38,291 bases of DNA from an uncultured Prevotella sp. (GTDB lineage Bacteria; Bacteroidota; Bacteroidia; Bacteroidales; Bacteroidaceae). Positions within the stretch are counted from its first letter, which is position 1. Each line of letters begins with the position of its first letter. The stretch covers positions 1-38,291 of the forward strand of contig CAKPZC010000015.1 of NCBI GenBank assembly GCA_934203355.1, read 5' to 3'. Below the pieces are notes generated by a model, which saw only the letters and a list, made by a program, of their open reading frames with translations, did not search any database and was not told the DNA's origin. Made by a program: the position numbers and the translations under genes. Below are positions 16,708-26,286 of the stretch, piece after piece.

Positions 16708-18222
16708 TTACTCCTCCAACATTCCTCTCAGCTCTCCGTATCCCTTGGCATATTCTGCTTCGGTCTGCTCCAATCGTGCCAATATGTCCTTCACCGGCTC
16801 ATACTCCACACGCTCGCGTTCCACCTCTTTATATTTATTGATAGAGAGATCGTAGTCGTTTTGGCGGATTTCGTCGACGGGCACGAAGAAGCTTTGTTCC
16901 TTGCGCGAGCGCTCCTGCTCGGCGTCGAGGTGCTGGAAACGATTGATTACGTCGGGAATGTCGTTGTCGTTGACGGGCGAACGCTTGTCGTCGAGGGAGA
17001 AACCGTCTGCCTTCATGTCGTAGAACCATACACGGTCGGTACCGCCACAGTTGGTCTTGGTGAATACGAGTACGGCTGTCGACACTCCTGCGTATGGTTT
17101 GAACACTCCGCTCGGCATGGAGATTACGGCACGCAACTGCTGATTGTCCACTATTTCCTTACGTATAGCTACGTGAGCTTTCGATGTTCCGAACAATACG
17201 CCGTCGGGAACGATGCTGGCACAACGTCCGCCTATCTCAAGCGAGCGAACAAACTGGGCGAGAAACAGCAATTCGGTCTTGCTGGTGTTGGCATAGGCAA
17301 GGATTTTCTTGTTCACGTTGCCCTTGTCGAGACTGCCAGCAAAGGGAGGATTTGCCATGATGAGCGAGTAGCAGCCCTGGTCGTCGTTCTGCTCCGAGAG
17401 CGAGTCGCGCCAAGCCAGTTCGGGTGCTGTGATGTCGTGGAGCAGGAGGTTCATGGCTCCTATGCGCAGCATGGTCTGGTCGGTATCGTAGCCGTTTATC
17501 ATCGAGGTCTTCATGTGCTTCACCTCCTCGCCAACATACATGGCTGTCTCATACTTCTCCTTGATATACTTCACCGCCTCAACCAAGAATCCAGCCGAAC
17601 CCATGGCAGGGTCGCAGATGTAGTCCTTGGGCGTAGGTTGCATCATCTCCACAATCATGCGTATGATGTGGCGCGGCGTGCGAAACTGTCCGTTGGTGCC
17701 CGATGCAGCCATTTTGCCGAGTATATACTCGTAGACATCGCCCATGGCGTCGCGATTGTTCATGTCGAGCGCATCCACACCGTCAACCACCTTGGCAAGC
17801 GTGCGGGCGTTGGGTATGAGGAATATAGCCGACTTCATGTAGCGGCTGTAGGCACTCTCCTCACCAGTACCAATGTGTTTGATAAACTCAAACACGCTCT
17901 GGCGCACTATCTTGAACATATTGTCGGCACCAAAGTTCTTGAACACGTGCCAACGCAGATTCTCGTAAGGCACGCCAGCACGCTCCTCGTCGCTCACGGC
18001 ATCGGGATTAACCCACAGTTTGCCGTCAAAGAATGTTGGGTTCTGTACCTCGCAGTCCCAGTCGCGTGCGTTCTCCTCTTCCTGCAACTGCTTGTCGTCG
18101 AGCAGTTTCATGAAGAAGATGTAGGTCATCTGCTCCAATACGGTTATGGGATTGGTGATGCCAGCCACAAAGAATGTGTCCCATATCTGGTCTATCTTGT
18201 TTTTTATTTCGCCAGTTATCAT
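16708..18222 (-). CDS. hsdM: type I restriction enzyme methyltransferase subunit (HsdM)
   Basis: SAM-dependent adenine-N6 methyltransferase subunit; with HsdS it protects host DNA and forms the core of the restriction complex. 504 residues. A helical HsdM N-terminal domain covers about 1-150. The SAM-binding motif is DPAMGSAGF (from D204) and the catalytic motif is N291-P-P-F294. A charged helical C-terminus runs to the stop. All appear intact. The start is 21 bases after the uvrA stop, so transcription may come from the uvrA unit. The 3' side is unusual: tandem repeats start 5 bases past the stop, and hsdS is 2.2 kb away instead of adjacent. Confidence 0.96.
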   Translation of the reverse strand: MITGEIKNKIDQIWDTFFVAGITNPITVLEQMTYIFFMKLLDDKQLQEEENARDWDCEVQNPTFFDGKLWVNPDAVSDEERAGVPYENLRWHVFKNFGADNMFKIVRQSVFEFIKHIGTGEESAYSRYMKSAIFLIPNARTLAKVVDGVDALDMNNRDAMGDVYEYILGKMAASGTNGQFRTPRHIIRMIVEMMQPTPKDYICDPAMGSAGFLVEAVKYIKEKYETAMYVGEEVKHMKTSMINGYDTDQTMLRIGAMNLLLHDITAPELAWRDSLSEQNDDQGCYSLIMANPPFAGSLDKGNVNKKILAYANTSKTELLFLAQFVRSLEIGGRCASIVPDGVLFGTSKAHVAIRKEIVDNQQLRAVISMPSGVFKPYAGVSTAVLVFTKTNCGGTDRVWFYDMKADGFSLDDKRSPVNDNDIPDVINRFQHLDAEQERSRKEQSFFVPVDEIRQNDYDLSINKYKEVERERVEYEPVKDILARLEQTEAEYAKGYGELRGMLEE

Positions 18223-18243
18223 AGAGTTTTTCTATTGTTATTG

Positions 18244-21081
18244 TTATTTGTTTTCAAGCTCCATCTTCAGGAACTTCGGCGTATAGCCTTCTTTCGACTC
18301 AGCCACTTCCTCAGGCGTTCCGGCTATGAGCAGGCGTCCGCCGCCACGACCTCCTTCCGGACCTATGTCGATGATGTGGTCGGCAAGCTTTATGACGTCG
18401 AGGTTGTGCTCGATTATAATGACGGTATTGCCACGGTCTACCAGTTGCTGCAACACGTCCATCAGAATGCGTATGTCCTCAAAGTGGAGTCCCGTAGTAG
18501 GCTCGTCGAGGATGTATAGCGTTTTGCCCGTGTCGCGCTTGCTCAGTTCGGTAGCCAGTTTCACGCGCTGGCTCTCGCCTCCCGACAGCGTAGTCGATGG
18601 TTGTCCGAGCTTGATATATCCCAGTCCGACGTCCTGTATGGTCTTTATCTTCTGCAATATTGCAGGCACATTCTCGAAGAATTCCACCGCCTGATTGATG
18701 GTCATGTCCAGTACGTCGGCAATACTCTTGCCCTTGTAGCGCACTTCGAGAGTCTCGCGGTTGTAGCGCTTGCCGTGACACACCTCACACGGCACCATCA
18801 CATCGGGCAGGAAGTTCATCTCGATAGTCTTGTAGCCGTTGCCCTTGCACGTCTCGCAGCGTCCACCCTTCACGTTGAACGAGAATCGACCGGGCTTATA
18901 GCCACGAATCTTAGCCTCGGGTAGACCCACGAATAGCGAGCGTATGTCGGAGAATACGCCAGTATAGGTGGCAGGATTTGAGCGCGGAGTGCGTCCCAAT
19001 GGCGACTGGTCGACATTCACCACCTTATCTATATATTCCAGTCCATCTATCGATTCGTAGGGCATAGGTTTCTTTAGCGAGCGATAGAAGTGTTGCGATA
19101 GAATTGGTTGTAGAGTCTCGTTGACGAGAGTCGACTTGCCCGAGCCGCTCACACCCGTCACCACGATAAGTTCGCTGAGTGGGAACGAAACGTCAATGTT
19201 CTTCAGGTTGTTGCCGTGAGCTCCGTGTATGGTTATCGCCTTGCCGTTGCCCTTGCGTCGTTCTGTAGGCACAGCGATCTCGTTCACACCATTCAGATAG
19301 TCGGACGTGATGGTATGTTGTTTCAGCATCTGTTGCGGAGTGCCCTGAAACACCACCTCGCCGCCGTGCATTCCAGCCCTCGGTCCGATGTCGATAATCC
19401 AGTCGGCTGCCAGCATCATGTCCTTGTCGTGTTCCACCACCACCACGGTGTTGCCCATGTCGCGCAGTTGCTTTAGCGAGTGTATGAGTCGTTCGTTGTC
19501 GCGCTGGTGCAGTCCGATGCTCGGCTCGTCGAGGATGTATAGCACGTTGACGAGTTGCGAGCCAATCTGTGTTGCGAGTCGTATGCGCTGGCTCTCGCCT
19601 CCCGACAGAGTAGCCGACTGTCGGTTGAGCGACAGATAGTCGAGTCCCACGTCGAGCAGGAAGTTAAGTCGGGTGCGTATCTCTTTCAGAATCTCTGTGG
19701 CAATGGCATGCTGCTTGTCGTCGAGATGTTTTTCAGCCTCGTCGAGCCATTCGTTCAGTTGCGAGATGTCCATCGATGCCACCTCGGAGATGTTCTTGTC
19801 CCAGATGCGGTAGGATAGCGACTCTCGTGACAGTCGCTGCCCGTGGCACTCTGGGCATTGGCATGTGGCAAGAAACTGGTCTGCCCATTTCTGTCCGCTT
19901 GCCGAGTCGTCGTTCTCGATAACGTTGCGCAGATATTTTATCACTCCGTCGAAGGTGGTGAAATAGTCGCTCGACGTGTGGACGAGTTCCTTGTCGATGC
20001 GTATAGTTTCGAGCGAGCCATACATAATCTCGTTAAGCGTGTCGTCGGGAATCTCCTTCACGGGAGTTTTCAGCGTGCACTCTGCCTTTTCGAGCAAGGC
20101 TGCTATTTGCCAGAAAATCATCTGGTTCTTGTATTTTCCCAACGGCGCGATAGCCCCTTCGTGAATCGACATAGAGTCGTCGGGTATTACCTTTTTCATG
20201 TCGATTTCGTTCACATATCCCAGTCCCTTGCAATGTGGGCAAGCCCCTTCGGGCGAGTTGAACGAGAAGATGTTTGGAGCCGGGTCGCGATAGCTGATGC
20301 CCGTGGTGGGGCACATGAGTCGTTTGGAGAAGCTTTTAGCCTCGCCCGAGTCCTTGTCGAGAATCATCACTATGCCGTCGCCCTGTCGCATGGCGGTCTC
20401 GATAGTTTTCTTCAGTCGGTCGTCAAATCCCTCGCGCATGAGCATCTTGTCCACCACCACTTCGATGTTGTGGTTCTTGTAGCGGTCGGTTTTCATTCCG
20501 CTTGTTATCTCGCATATCTCCCCGTCGACACGCACGTATAGGAATCCCTTTTTGCGCAGGCTCTCAAACAGTTCGCGGTAGTGTCCCTTGCGTTGGCGCA
20601 CGAGAGGGGCGAGAATATATATGCGTTTGCCGGCATAGTTGGTGTTGATCATCTCAATGATGCGCTCCTCGGTGTATTTCACCATTCGTTCGCCCGTGTT
20701 GTAGCTGTAAGCCACTCCGGCTCTTGCATACAACAGTCGCATATAGTCATAGATTTCGGTGGTTGTGCCCACAGTCGAGCGTGGGTTGCGGTTGGTGGTC
20801 TTCTGCTCGATGGATATGACTGGGCTTAGTCCGGTAATCTTGTCCACGTCGGGGCGTTCCATGCCCCCGAGAAAATTGCGTGCGTATGCCGAGAACGTCT
20901 CGATATAGCGGCGTTGCCCCTCGGCATATATGGTGTCGAAGGCGAGCGACGACTTTCCCGAGCCACTCAGTCCGGTGATGACTGTGAGCGACCCTCGTGG
21001 TATCTCCACGTCGATGTTTTTCAGATTGTGGACGCGTGCGCCCCATACGTTAATCTTGCCTTCTTCTGAATAATTGCTCAT
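18244..21081 (-). CDS. uvrA: excinuclease ABC subunit A (UvrA)
   Basis: Damage-recognition ATPase of nucleotide excision repair, working with UvrB. 945 residues, full length. It has two ABC modules: Walker A GLSGSGKS (37-44) and GVSGSGKS (643-650), each later followed by LSGGESQR signatures and Walker B LYILDEP. Zinc-binding Cys pairs are visible in CPHCKGLGY and in [10 protein letters not shown] with CEVCHGKRY. It lies downstream of the CHU_C gene (gap 50 bases) and immediately upstream of hsdM. The restriction locus appears to sit directly behind this housekeeping gene. Confidence 0.98.
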   Translation of the reverse strand: MSNYSEEGKINVWGARVHNLKNIDVEIPRGSLTVITGLSGSGKSSLAFDTIYAEGQRRYIETFSAYARNFLGGMERPDVDKITGLSPVISIEQKTTNRNPRSTVGTTTEIYDYMRLLYARAGVAYSYNTGERMVKYTEERIIEMINTNYAGKRIYILAPLVRQRKGHYRELFESLRKKGFLYVRVDGEICEITSGMKTDRYKNHNIEVVVDKMLMREGFDDRLKKTIETAMRQGDGIVMILDKDSGEAKSFSKRLMCPTTGISYRDPAPNIFSFNSPEGACPHCKGLGYVNEIDMKKVIPDDSMSIHEGAIAPLGKYKNQMIFWQIAALLEKAECTLKTPVKEIPDDTLNEIMYGSLETIRIDKELVHTSSDYFTTFDGVIKYLRNVIENDDSASGQKWADQFLATCQCPECHGQRLSRESLSYRIWDKNISEVASMDISQLNEWLDEAEKHLDDKQHAIATEILKEIRTRLNFLLDVGLDYLSLNRQSATLSGGESQRIRLATQIGSQLVNVLYILDEPSIGLHQRDNERLIHSLKQLRDMGNTVVVVEHDKDMMLAADWIIDIGPRAGMHGGEVVFQGTPQQMLKQHTITSDYLNGVNEIAVPTERRKGNGKAITIHGAHGNNLKNIDVSFPLSELIVVTGVSGSGKSTLVNETLQPILSQHFYRSLKKPMPYESIDGLEYIDKVVNVDQSPLGRTPRSNPATYTGVFSDIRSLFVGLPEAKIRGYKPGRFSFNVKGGRCETCKGNGYKTIEMNFLPDVMVPCEVCHGKRYNRETLEVRYKGKSIADVLDMTINQAVEFFENVPAILQKIKTIQDVGLGYIKLGQPSTTLSGGESQRVKLATELSKRDTGKTLYILDEPTTGLHFEDIRILMDVLQQLVDRGNTVIIIEHNLDVIKLADHIIDIGPEGGRGGGRLLIAGTPEEVAESKEGYTPKFLKMELENK

Positions 21082-21131
21082 GAGATATAGATTGATTCTG
21101 TTTTTTTACAGTTAAAACCATTAACTACGAT

Positions 21132-21854
21132 TTATTCGCTTCCTCCTCCTGTCGTTTCCGTGTAGCCCCTCAGCAAGTTCACATCCTTCTTGATGTTATA
21201 TTTGCGTCCGTCGGCACCTTTGGCGTTGACAAGCACGAAGTACACCCCCTGCTTCACGTCCTTGCCCTTGTATTTGCCGTCCCATCCTTCGGCGGGGTCG
21301 TCCCATTCGTATAGCTTCTGTCCCCAGCGGTTGAATATATAGGCATGAAACTCCACGATGCTCTGGTAGCCAGTTTTGGCTTTATACACATCGTTGATGC
21401 CGTCGCCATTGGGCGAGAAAGCGTTGGGAAAGTCGAGTTTGCTTTCCGATATCGAGACAGTAATGGGTTGGTTCTCCTGCCAATACTCGTCGGTATAGGC
21501 AATAGTGTCCGAGCCGTTGACGAAAGTGGCGTAAAGCACAATGCGGTGTGAGCCAGCCTCGGTGAAAGTGTATTCCGTGTCTTCATCGTATCTTACGAGG
21601 TAGGGCGTGTCGTTGCCTTCCTTTTGGAATCTCCATTCATAGTGTGCGGTGTAAGCCCCTATGTTCTCCACGTTGGCATGGAATATGGCTGTTAGCGGCG
21701 CCGACCCCGAGTAGCTCATGCCGTTCTCCTCGCCCTCAGGGGTAAGGAATGTTGCCTGCGGGTCGATGGTGGGTGTTTCGTCGGCGTTGGCATGTAGTGC
21801 CATGCACATAGCTGGTAAGGCTATCCACCTGATATAATTGCAAAAATGAGTCAT
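21132..21854 (-). CDS. secreted protein with gliding-motility/T9SS-type (CHU_C) C-terminal domain
   Basis: With the start at 21854 it has 240 residues. The signal peptide covers about 1-24 (MTHFCNYIRW..ALHANA), a PKD-like beta domain about 45-140, then the CHU_C domain with its hallmark FPNAFSPNGDGINDVY and a FNRWGQKLYEW strand. In this phylum such domains accompany type IX secretion or gliding machinery substrates. An in-frame extension to 21953 exists, but a good promoter (21887-21917) lies inside it, so 21854 is preferred. The C-terminal tail is TGGGSE. uvrA is 50 bases downstream. Confidence 0.87.
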   Translation of the reverse strand: MTHFCNYIRWIALPAMCMALHANADETPTIDPQATFLTPEGEENGMSYSGSAPLTAIFHANVENIGAYTAHYEWRFQKEGNDTPYLVRYDEDTEYTFTEAGSHRIVLYATFVNGSDTIAYTDEYWQENQPITVSISESKLDFPNAFSPNGDGINDVYKAKTGYQSIVEFHAYIFNRWGQKLYEWDDPAEGWDGKYKGKDVKQGVYFVLVNAKGADGRKYNIKKDVNLLRGYTETTGGGSE

Positions 21855-21886
21855 AACTGTTATAATATAATGTGTGTGCGACCCTG

Positions 21887-21917
21887 CAAAGTTATATAAT
21901 ATATCCCACACCGCAAA
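21887..21917 (-). promoter_or_regulatory. promoter of the CHU_C-uvrA unit
   Basis: Minus strand: TTTG at 21917-21914, a 19-base gap, TAACTTTG at 21894-21887. Fits the Bacteroidetes consensus exactly and sets the start of the CHU_C gene at 21854. Confidence 0.75.
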
Positions 21918-21980
21918 ACGCAACAATGTTTTAATAACGTTATTTATTGCCAAAGATTTCTCAATGCAATATATTTTATG

Positions 21981-21988
21981 TACTTTTG
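21981..21988 (+). promoter_or_regulatory. -7 box of the LysM gene
   Basis: TACTTTTG matches TAnnTTTG, 36 bases before the ATG at 22024. The -33 region reads ATTTC rather than TTTG. It is divergent from the CHU_C promoter. Confidence 0.6.
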
Positions 21989-22023
21989 CACAAAATAATA
22001 ATCAAACAAAAATGTCATAGGAT

Positions 22024-23382
22024 ATGAAACGATATATTCGACTATTATTGTGTCTGTTTGTTATGATGGTTGCGGCTTTTGCTAATGCCCAGACCATGAA
22101 GTATCAGGACATCTACCGTGTGAAGAAGAAAGACACCATCTATGGTATCGCAAAGAAATACAACATCACCATCGACGAGCTAATGCGTGCCAATCCCGAC
22201 ATGCAGAAACCCGACTATACCTTGAAGAAGGACGACCAGCTCATTATTCCCGAACCGGCTCCTGTGGTGGTGCCTGTCGAGGCTAAAGCCGAAAAGCCCA
22301 AGGCCAAGGTTGCCGCTCGCAAGCCGGGAGGCACGGTGCGCATAGGCGTGATGTTGCCGTTGCACAATGCAGACGGCGACGGTCAGCGCATGATAGAATA
22401 TTATCGTGGTGTGTTGATGGCGTGCGACAGTCTGAAGTCGCAGGGCATCAGCACAAGTGTGCATGCCTGGAACGTGCCTATCGACGCCAATGTGCAACAG
22501 GTGCTCAACGACGACAACGCCAAGGACTGCGACATAATATTCGGTCCGCTCTACACCAAGCAGGTGAAACCAATGGGCGACTTCTGCCGCAAGAACGACA
22601 TTCGCCTCGTCATTCCGTTCTCGATTAGCGGTAACGACGTTGCCACCAACGACCACATATTCCAGGTATATCAGTCGCAGGAGCAACAGAGTCAGGCAGC
22701 TGCCAATGCCTTTGTTGAGCGGTTCAAGGGTAGCCACGTGGTGATAGTCGACTGCAACGACACAACGAGCCGCAAGGGCGTGTTCACCTCTGCCCTGCGC
22801 AAGCGTCTCGAAGAGAGTGGCATGAAATACAGCATAACAAGCCTAAAGTCGTCCGACCAGATGTTTGGCAAGGCGTTCGACGCCACATGCCGCAACGTTG
22901 TGGTGCTCAACACCGGGCGCTCGCCAGAGCTCAATTCCACGCTTGCCAAGCTCAACGGGGTGAGGGCTTTCAATCCCTCTATGCGCATTTCGCTCTACGG
23001 CTACACCGATTGGCTGATGTACACTAAGGTTTATACAGACTATTTCTACAAGTATGATGCCTACATCCCAACATCGTTCTACTACAACCAGCATTCCTAC
23101 AAGACGTCGGGGTTGGAGCGTGCCTATCGCCAGTGGTTCAAGTCGGACATGCGTCTTGCCTTGCCGCGCTTTGCCATCACGGGCTTCGACCATGCTCAGT
23201 TCTTCATACGTGGATTCCATAAGTATGGAGGAAAGTTTGTCGGCACCAGACAGCAGAACTCCTACACGTCCCTACAGACACCATTGAATTTCAAGCACTT
23301 GAAGGACGGAGGAATGCAGAACTCGGCGTTCATGCTTGTGCACTATAGGACCGATCGCACGATAGAGACGATAACATATTAA
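22024..23382 (+). CDS. LysM-domain periplasmic-binding-protein-like protein
   Basis: 452 residues. Signal peptide about 1-22 (ends AFANA). One LysM domain at about 28-77 (YRVKKKDTIYGIAKKYNITI..LIIPEP), predicted to bind peptidoglycan. A Pro/Lys/Val linker (about 78-103) leads to a type 1 periplasmic-binding-protein fold (about 104-400; IGVMLPLHNADGDGQRMIEYYRGVLMA, DCDIIFGPLYTKQV). This combination occurs in Bacteroidetes and may sense or tether at the cell wall rather than serve an ABC importer, as no transporter genes are near. The PorT-like barrel gene follows after 19 bases, so the pair likely acts together at the envelope. Confidence 0.88.
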   Translation: MKRYIRLLLCLFVMMVAAFANAQTMKYQDIYRVKKKDTIYGIAKKYNITIDELMRANPDMQKPDYTLKKDDQLIIPEPAPVVVPVEAKAEKPKAKVAARKPGGTVRIGVMLPLHNADGDGQRMIEYYRGVLMACDSLKSQGISTSVHAWNVPIDANVQQVLNDDNAKDCDIIFGPLYTKQVKPMGDFCRKNDIRLVIPFSISGNDVATNDHIFQVYQSQEQQSQAAANAFVERFKGSHVVIVDCNDTTSRKGVFTSALRKRLEESGMKYSITSLKSSDQMFGKAFDATCRNVVVLNTGRSPELNSTLAKLNGVRAFNPSMRISLYGYTDWLMYTKVYTDYFYKYDAYIPTSFYYNQHSYKTSGLERAYRQWFKSDMRLALPRFAITGFDHAQFFIRGFHKYGGKFVGTRQQNSYTSLQTPLNFKHLKDGGMQNSAFMLVHYRTDRTIETITY

Positions 23383-23401
23383 GAAAAACCACACACACAT
23401 T

Positions 23402-24148
23402 ATGTTCTCAATATCAAAACACAAATATGTTGCCCTGTTCGCTGGTTTGCTGACGGCATCGACTGCCGCTCATGCTCAAATAGGCGAACACCGTAATGAT
23501 TTTTCTGTGGGATTAAATGCAGGATACATTTTCAGTAGTATAGGATTCACGCCGAAGGTGACCCAGGACAGTCATCCCGGCATCACGTTCGGCGTGTCGA
23601 TGCGCTATACATGCGAGAAATATTTCAACACTATTTGCTCCATATCTGCCGAGGTGAACTATGCGCGTGTCGGATGGAAGGAGAGCATTCTTACTGTCGA
23701 CGACCAGCCTGTAATAAACGGCGTGACGGGACTTCCTGAGGCCTATCAGCGCGACCTTAACTATATACAGGTGCCGGTGTTTGCCCATCTTGCGTGGGGC
23801 AGGGAGCGCAAGGGCATGCAGTTCTTCTTCAAGGCGGGTCCGCAGTTTGGCTACTTGCTCAACGAGTCGACCAAGACCAACTTCAATTTCGAGGACCGCA
23901 ACCTTGCCGACCGTTCCAACCGCACTTGTGCCCAGGACACCATGGCTGTAGAGAATAAGTTCGACTATGGCATAGCGGCAGGCATGGGCATAGAGTATAG
24001 TGTGCCAAAGGTGGGACATTTCCTGCTCGAAGGACGCTATTATTATGGCTTGGGCAATATTTATGGCAACACCAAACGCGACTATTTCGCAAAGTCAAAC
24101 CATAGCAATATTGTCGTAAAGCTCACTTATTTGTTTGATATCTTCTGA
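23402..24148 (+). CDS. outer-membrane beta-barrel protein, PorT-like
   Basis: 248 residues. Signal peptide about 1-25 (ends AAHAQ). The mature part is alternating beta strands with aromatic ends (FSVGLNAGYIFSSIGF, GITFGVSMRYTCEKYF, ICSISAEVNYARVGW) and ends in LTYLFDIF, typical of barrels closing on a terminal Phe. The pattern fits the PorT/OMP_b-brl family, of which Porphyromonas PorT is a type IX secretion component. Assignment to true PorT is uncertain because the family name is used broadly. It is cotranscribed with the LysM gene. Its last 22 bases overlap the 3' end of the convergent gene at 24127. Confidence 0.82.
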   Translation: MFSISKHKYVALFAGLLTASTAAHAQIGEHRNDFSVGLNAGYIFSSIGFTPKVTQDSHPGITFGVSMRYTCEKYFNTICSISAEVNYARVGWKESILTVDDQPVINGVTGLPEAYQRDLNYIQVPVFAHLAWGRERKGMQFFFKAGPQFGYLLNESTKTNFNFEDRNLADRSNRTCAQDTMAVENKFDYGIAAGMGIEYSVPKVGHFLLEGRYYYGLGNIYGNTKRDYFAKSNHSNIVVKLTYLFDIF

Positions 24149-26286
24149 AATTCCCTAATCACGTCGCACCTTCTTGTGTAGTCGTCGATGGCATTGGGAT
24201 ATGTGCGGGCGAACATGTCCAGTTCTGCGAGAGCCATATACTGTTGCGACTGCTTGTGCAGGATGGTGATTTCCTTATAGTCGTTGTCGGCATCATAGTC
24301 GGTTGAAGCCCAAGGGTCGACGGGCATGAAAGCCAAAGCGTAGAGCGAGCGGTAGCGCAGTTGCAGATTGTCCGTGCGTTTTGCCACTTTGAGGTATTGC
24401 GCAGCCTCGGCGGCGAAGTCCTTCTCCCACGAGCGTGCCGAATCCATTACGCTATGATAGTAGTGGGTGAGAAACCAGCAGTCGCCATAGCACGAGGCCT
24501 GATAGTAGCGCACAGCAAGGTCGTAAGCCATTTGTTGCTTGTCGTTGCCCTCGCGTGCCAGACTGTATTGGCTTAGGCGCGAGGTCATGTCAAGACAGAA
24601 GTCGAGTTTGGCGTTGCGACTAACCTCGACAGGCTCATAACAATCGTCCACCCGTTGCTTGCCAAACCATCGTGGCGTGTCGAAGCGTCGCTGCGAGGAG
24701 TAGACGCTTATGAGCTGACTTGAGAGCAGCGAGGTTGACACATTCTTCAGATAAGGTATGGCGTCGGCAAACCGTCCTTCGGCAATAAGTTTTGTGCCTA
24801 TCAGGTCGTTGAAGTAGTCGCGGTTGTGATAGGTGTTCTGTGTGCAGTAGGTTTCGAAGTTGTTATTGTGGGTGGATGATATATATTGGTAATAGTCGGC
24901 AAGTCGGTCGGCTGTCAGACTGTCCATCTTGCAAAAATACTCATCCCACGGACCATACGCAATATTAAAGTTTTCGCTGAAGGAATCAGGCTCGTTCTTT
25001 TGGAGCGACATGAGAAAATTCTTGTTCTCGGCACTCATCATGGCACATAAGGCAAGAGCCGTGTTGTCCATGCCCGCGCCTCGGAAAAGAGGTTCCAGAC
25101 CCTTGTGCACCACACGATCCTTAACGTCGGTATAATGGTTGTCGTATTCGCCGTCGGATCCACGCTCTTCCTTAATTTTGTTGTCGAGCCATCGAAATTC
25201 GGTAAGCAGAAAGTCGGTATAGTCGTCGGTAGGCTTTTTGTTGCGTGTAGACACAAGCAGACGTATGGCACGAGCGTTGTCGTGCATGCGTTGTGTGCCT
25301 TCGGCATTCATAGCCTTCTCGGCTTCGACCGACGCACGCTCGTAGTTGCCCATAAGATAGTCGGTCATGCTTGCAGCAGCGAGCCACAGGCAGGGCGACT
25401 TAACCTTGTTGTTGGCAGCGGCATTAAGCGCAAACTGCACGAAAGCCAAGGCGTCCTTACGGAATATTCGCTTGGCATCGATAAGGTTAAACCATTCGTC
25501 GTCGGCAAAGTCGTCGGGTTTTTGGTCGAGTGTCTCCTGCACATTGTTCACAAAGTCTTGCACAAGATATACAAGTGTGGGAGCGTTGGGATTTTGTGCG
25601 AAAACCGATTTTATTCCTGCCAGACTGCGATAATTCTTCATCACAACCTTTATAGAGCGCACGTCGCCTTGCTCGGCATATATGTCGCAGGCACGGCTGC
25701 GCTGTCCGTTCTTAAGTAGGGCACGTGCATAGATATTGCGCATGGCTTCGCGCCACGCACTATTGTCCAATTTGGATGCCGTGGCGTTCCATAATGCAAT
25801 ATTGGCGTTGTGATTGCCCAGCATCATATTAGCACGCATCTGTAGCAGCACGTAGTGTGGACGCATGTTGATGCCTCCGTAAGCCTTGGCTGTGGCAAGA
25901 ATGTTTGCCAACGAATTGCGTCGGCGTGCCATCTCCTGCTTTGTGGGATAATCCCAAGCGTCGGTGGCATAGGCTTCGCAAGTAGCAAGATAGCGGTTGA
26001 GCAGCGTCAGGTAGGCGATCATCTCGCGGTCGCCCTTACTGCGTGCCTTATCCATTATTTCCTCCTTGTTCCATTTGTAGAAACCTACGCCCTTTGGTCC
26101 CTCATTGCCCGTGTAGCTTTGCCAGTAGCGGTCGATGTCGTAGAGATAGGCAGGACCGTCGGTTAGGGCATTGCGATGGAACACCGAGAACATATAATTA
26201 TTGTGTGTGGGTCCTTCGGAGACACATGCCCCTGCCTCGGCTATGGGCAGGGCGGCAAAAAGACTATAAATCAAGAATTTTCTCAT
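24127..26286 (-). CDS. exported helical-repeat protein of unknown function
   Basis: 719 residues. N-terminal signal of about 20 residues ending AGAC, so Cys21 could be lipidated, though the lipobox is weak. The rest is mostly alpha-helical with TPR/Sel1-like stretches, such as MRNIYARALLKNGQRSRACD, and many Trp/Tyr residues; no catalytic motif is recognised. The start codon lies inside the last 23 bases of the upstream lipoprotein gene, so the two are translationally coupled. The 3' end overlaps the convergent PorT-like gene by 22 bases. Probably an envelope scaffold; this is inference only. Confidence 0.8.
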   Translation of the reverse strand: MRKFLIYSLFAALPIAEAGACVSEGPTHNNYMFSVFHRNALTDGPAYLYDIDRYWQSYTGNEGPKGVGFYKWNKEEIMDKARSKGDREMIAYLTLLNRYLATCEAYATDAWDYPTKQEMARRRNSLANILATAKAYGGINMRPHYVLLQMRANMMLGNHNANIALWNATASKLDNSAWREAMRNIYARALLKNGQRSRACDIYAEQGDVRSIKVVMKNYRSLAGIKSVFAQNPNAPTLVYLVQDFVNNVQETLDQKPDDFADDEWFNLIDAKRIFRKDALAFVQFALNAAANNKVKSPCLWLAAASMTDYLMGNYERASVEAEKAMNAEGTQRMHDNARAIRLLVSTRNKKPTDDYTDFLLTEFRWLDNKIKEERGSDGEYDNHYTDVKDRVVHKGLEPLFRGAGMDNTALALCAMMSAENKNFLMSLQKNEPDSFSENFNIAYGPWDEYFCKMDSLTADRLADYYQYISSTHNNNFETYCTQNTYHNRDYFNDLIGTKLIAEGRFADAIPYLKNVSTSLLSSQLISVYSSQRRFDTPRWFGKQRVDDCYEPVEVSRNAKLDFCLDMTSRLSQYSLAREGNDKQQMAYDLAVRYYQASCYGDCWFLTHYYHSVMDSARSWEKDFAAEAAQYLKVAKRTDNLQLRYRSLYALAFMPVDPWASTDYDADNDYKEITILHKQSQQYMALAELDMFARTYPNAIDDYTRRCDVIREFQKISNK

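Noticed and set aside
8800..18222. Prophage or conjugative element
   Set aside because: No integrase, structural, relaxase or attachment-site duplication is visible; the foreign-looking content is limited to the restriction locus and one small transposase.
16606..18519. 637-codon open frame on the plus strand opposite hsdM and the start of the uvrA 3' end
   Set aside because: It is antisense to a clear hsdM and its first part is the translated tandem array (LVGVLVGV); there is no family resemblance.
21854..21953. 33-codon N-terminal extension of the CHU_C protein
   Set aside because: A consensus promoter lies inside it, and the start at 21854 gives a normal signal peptide.
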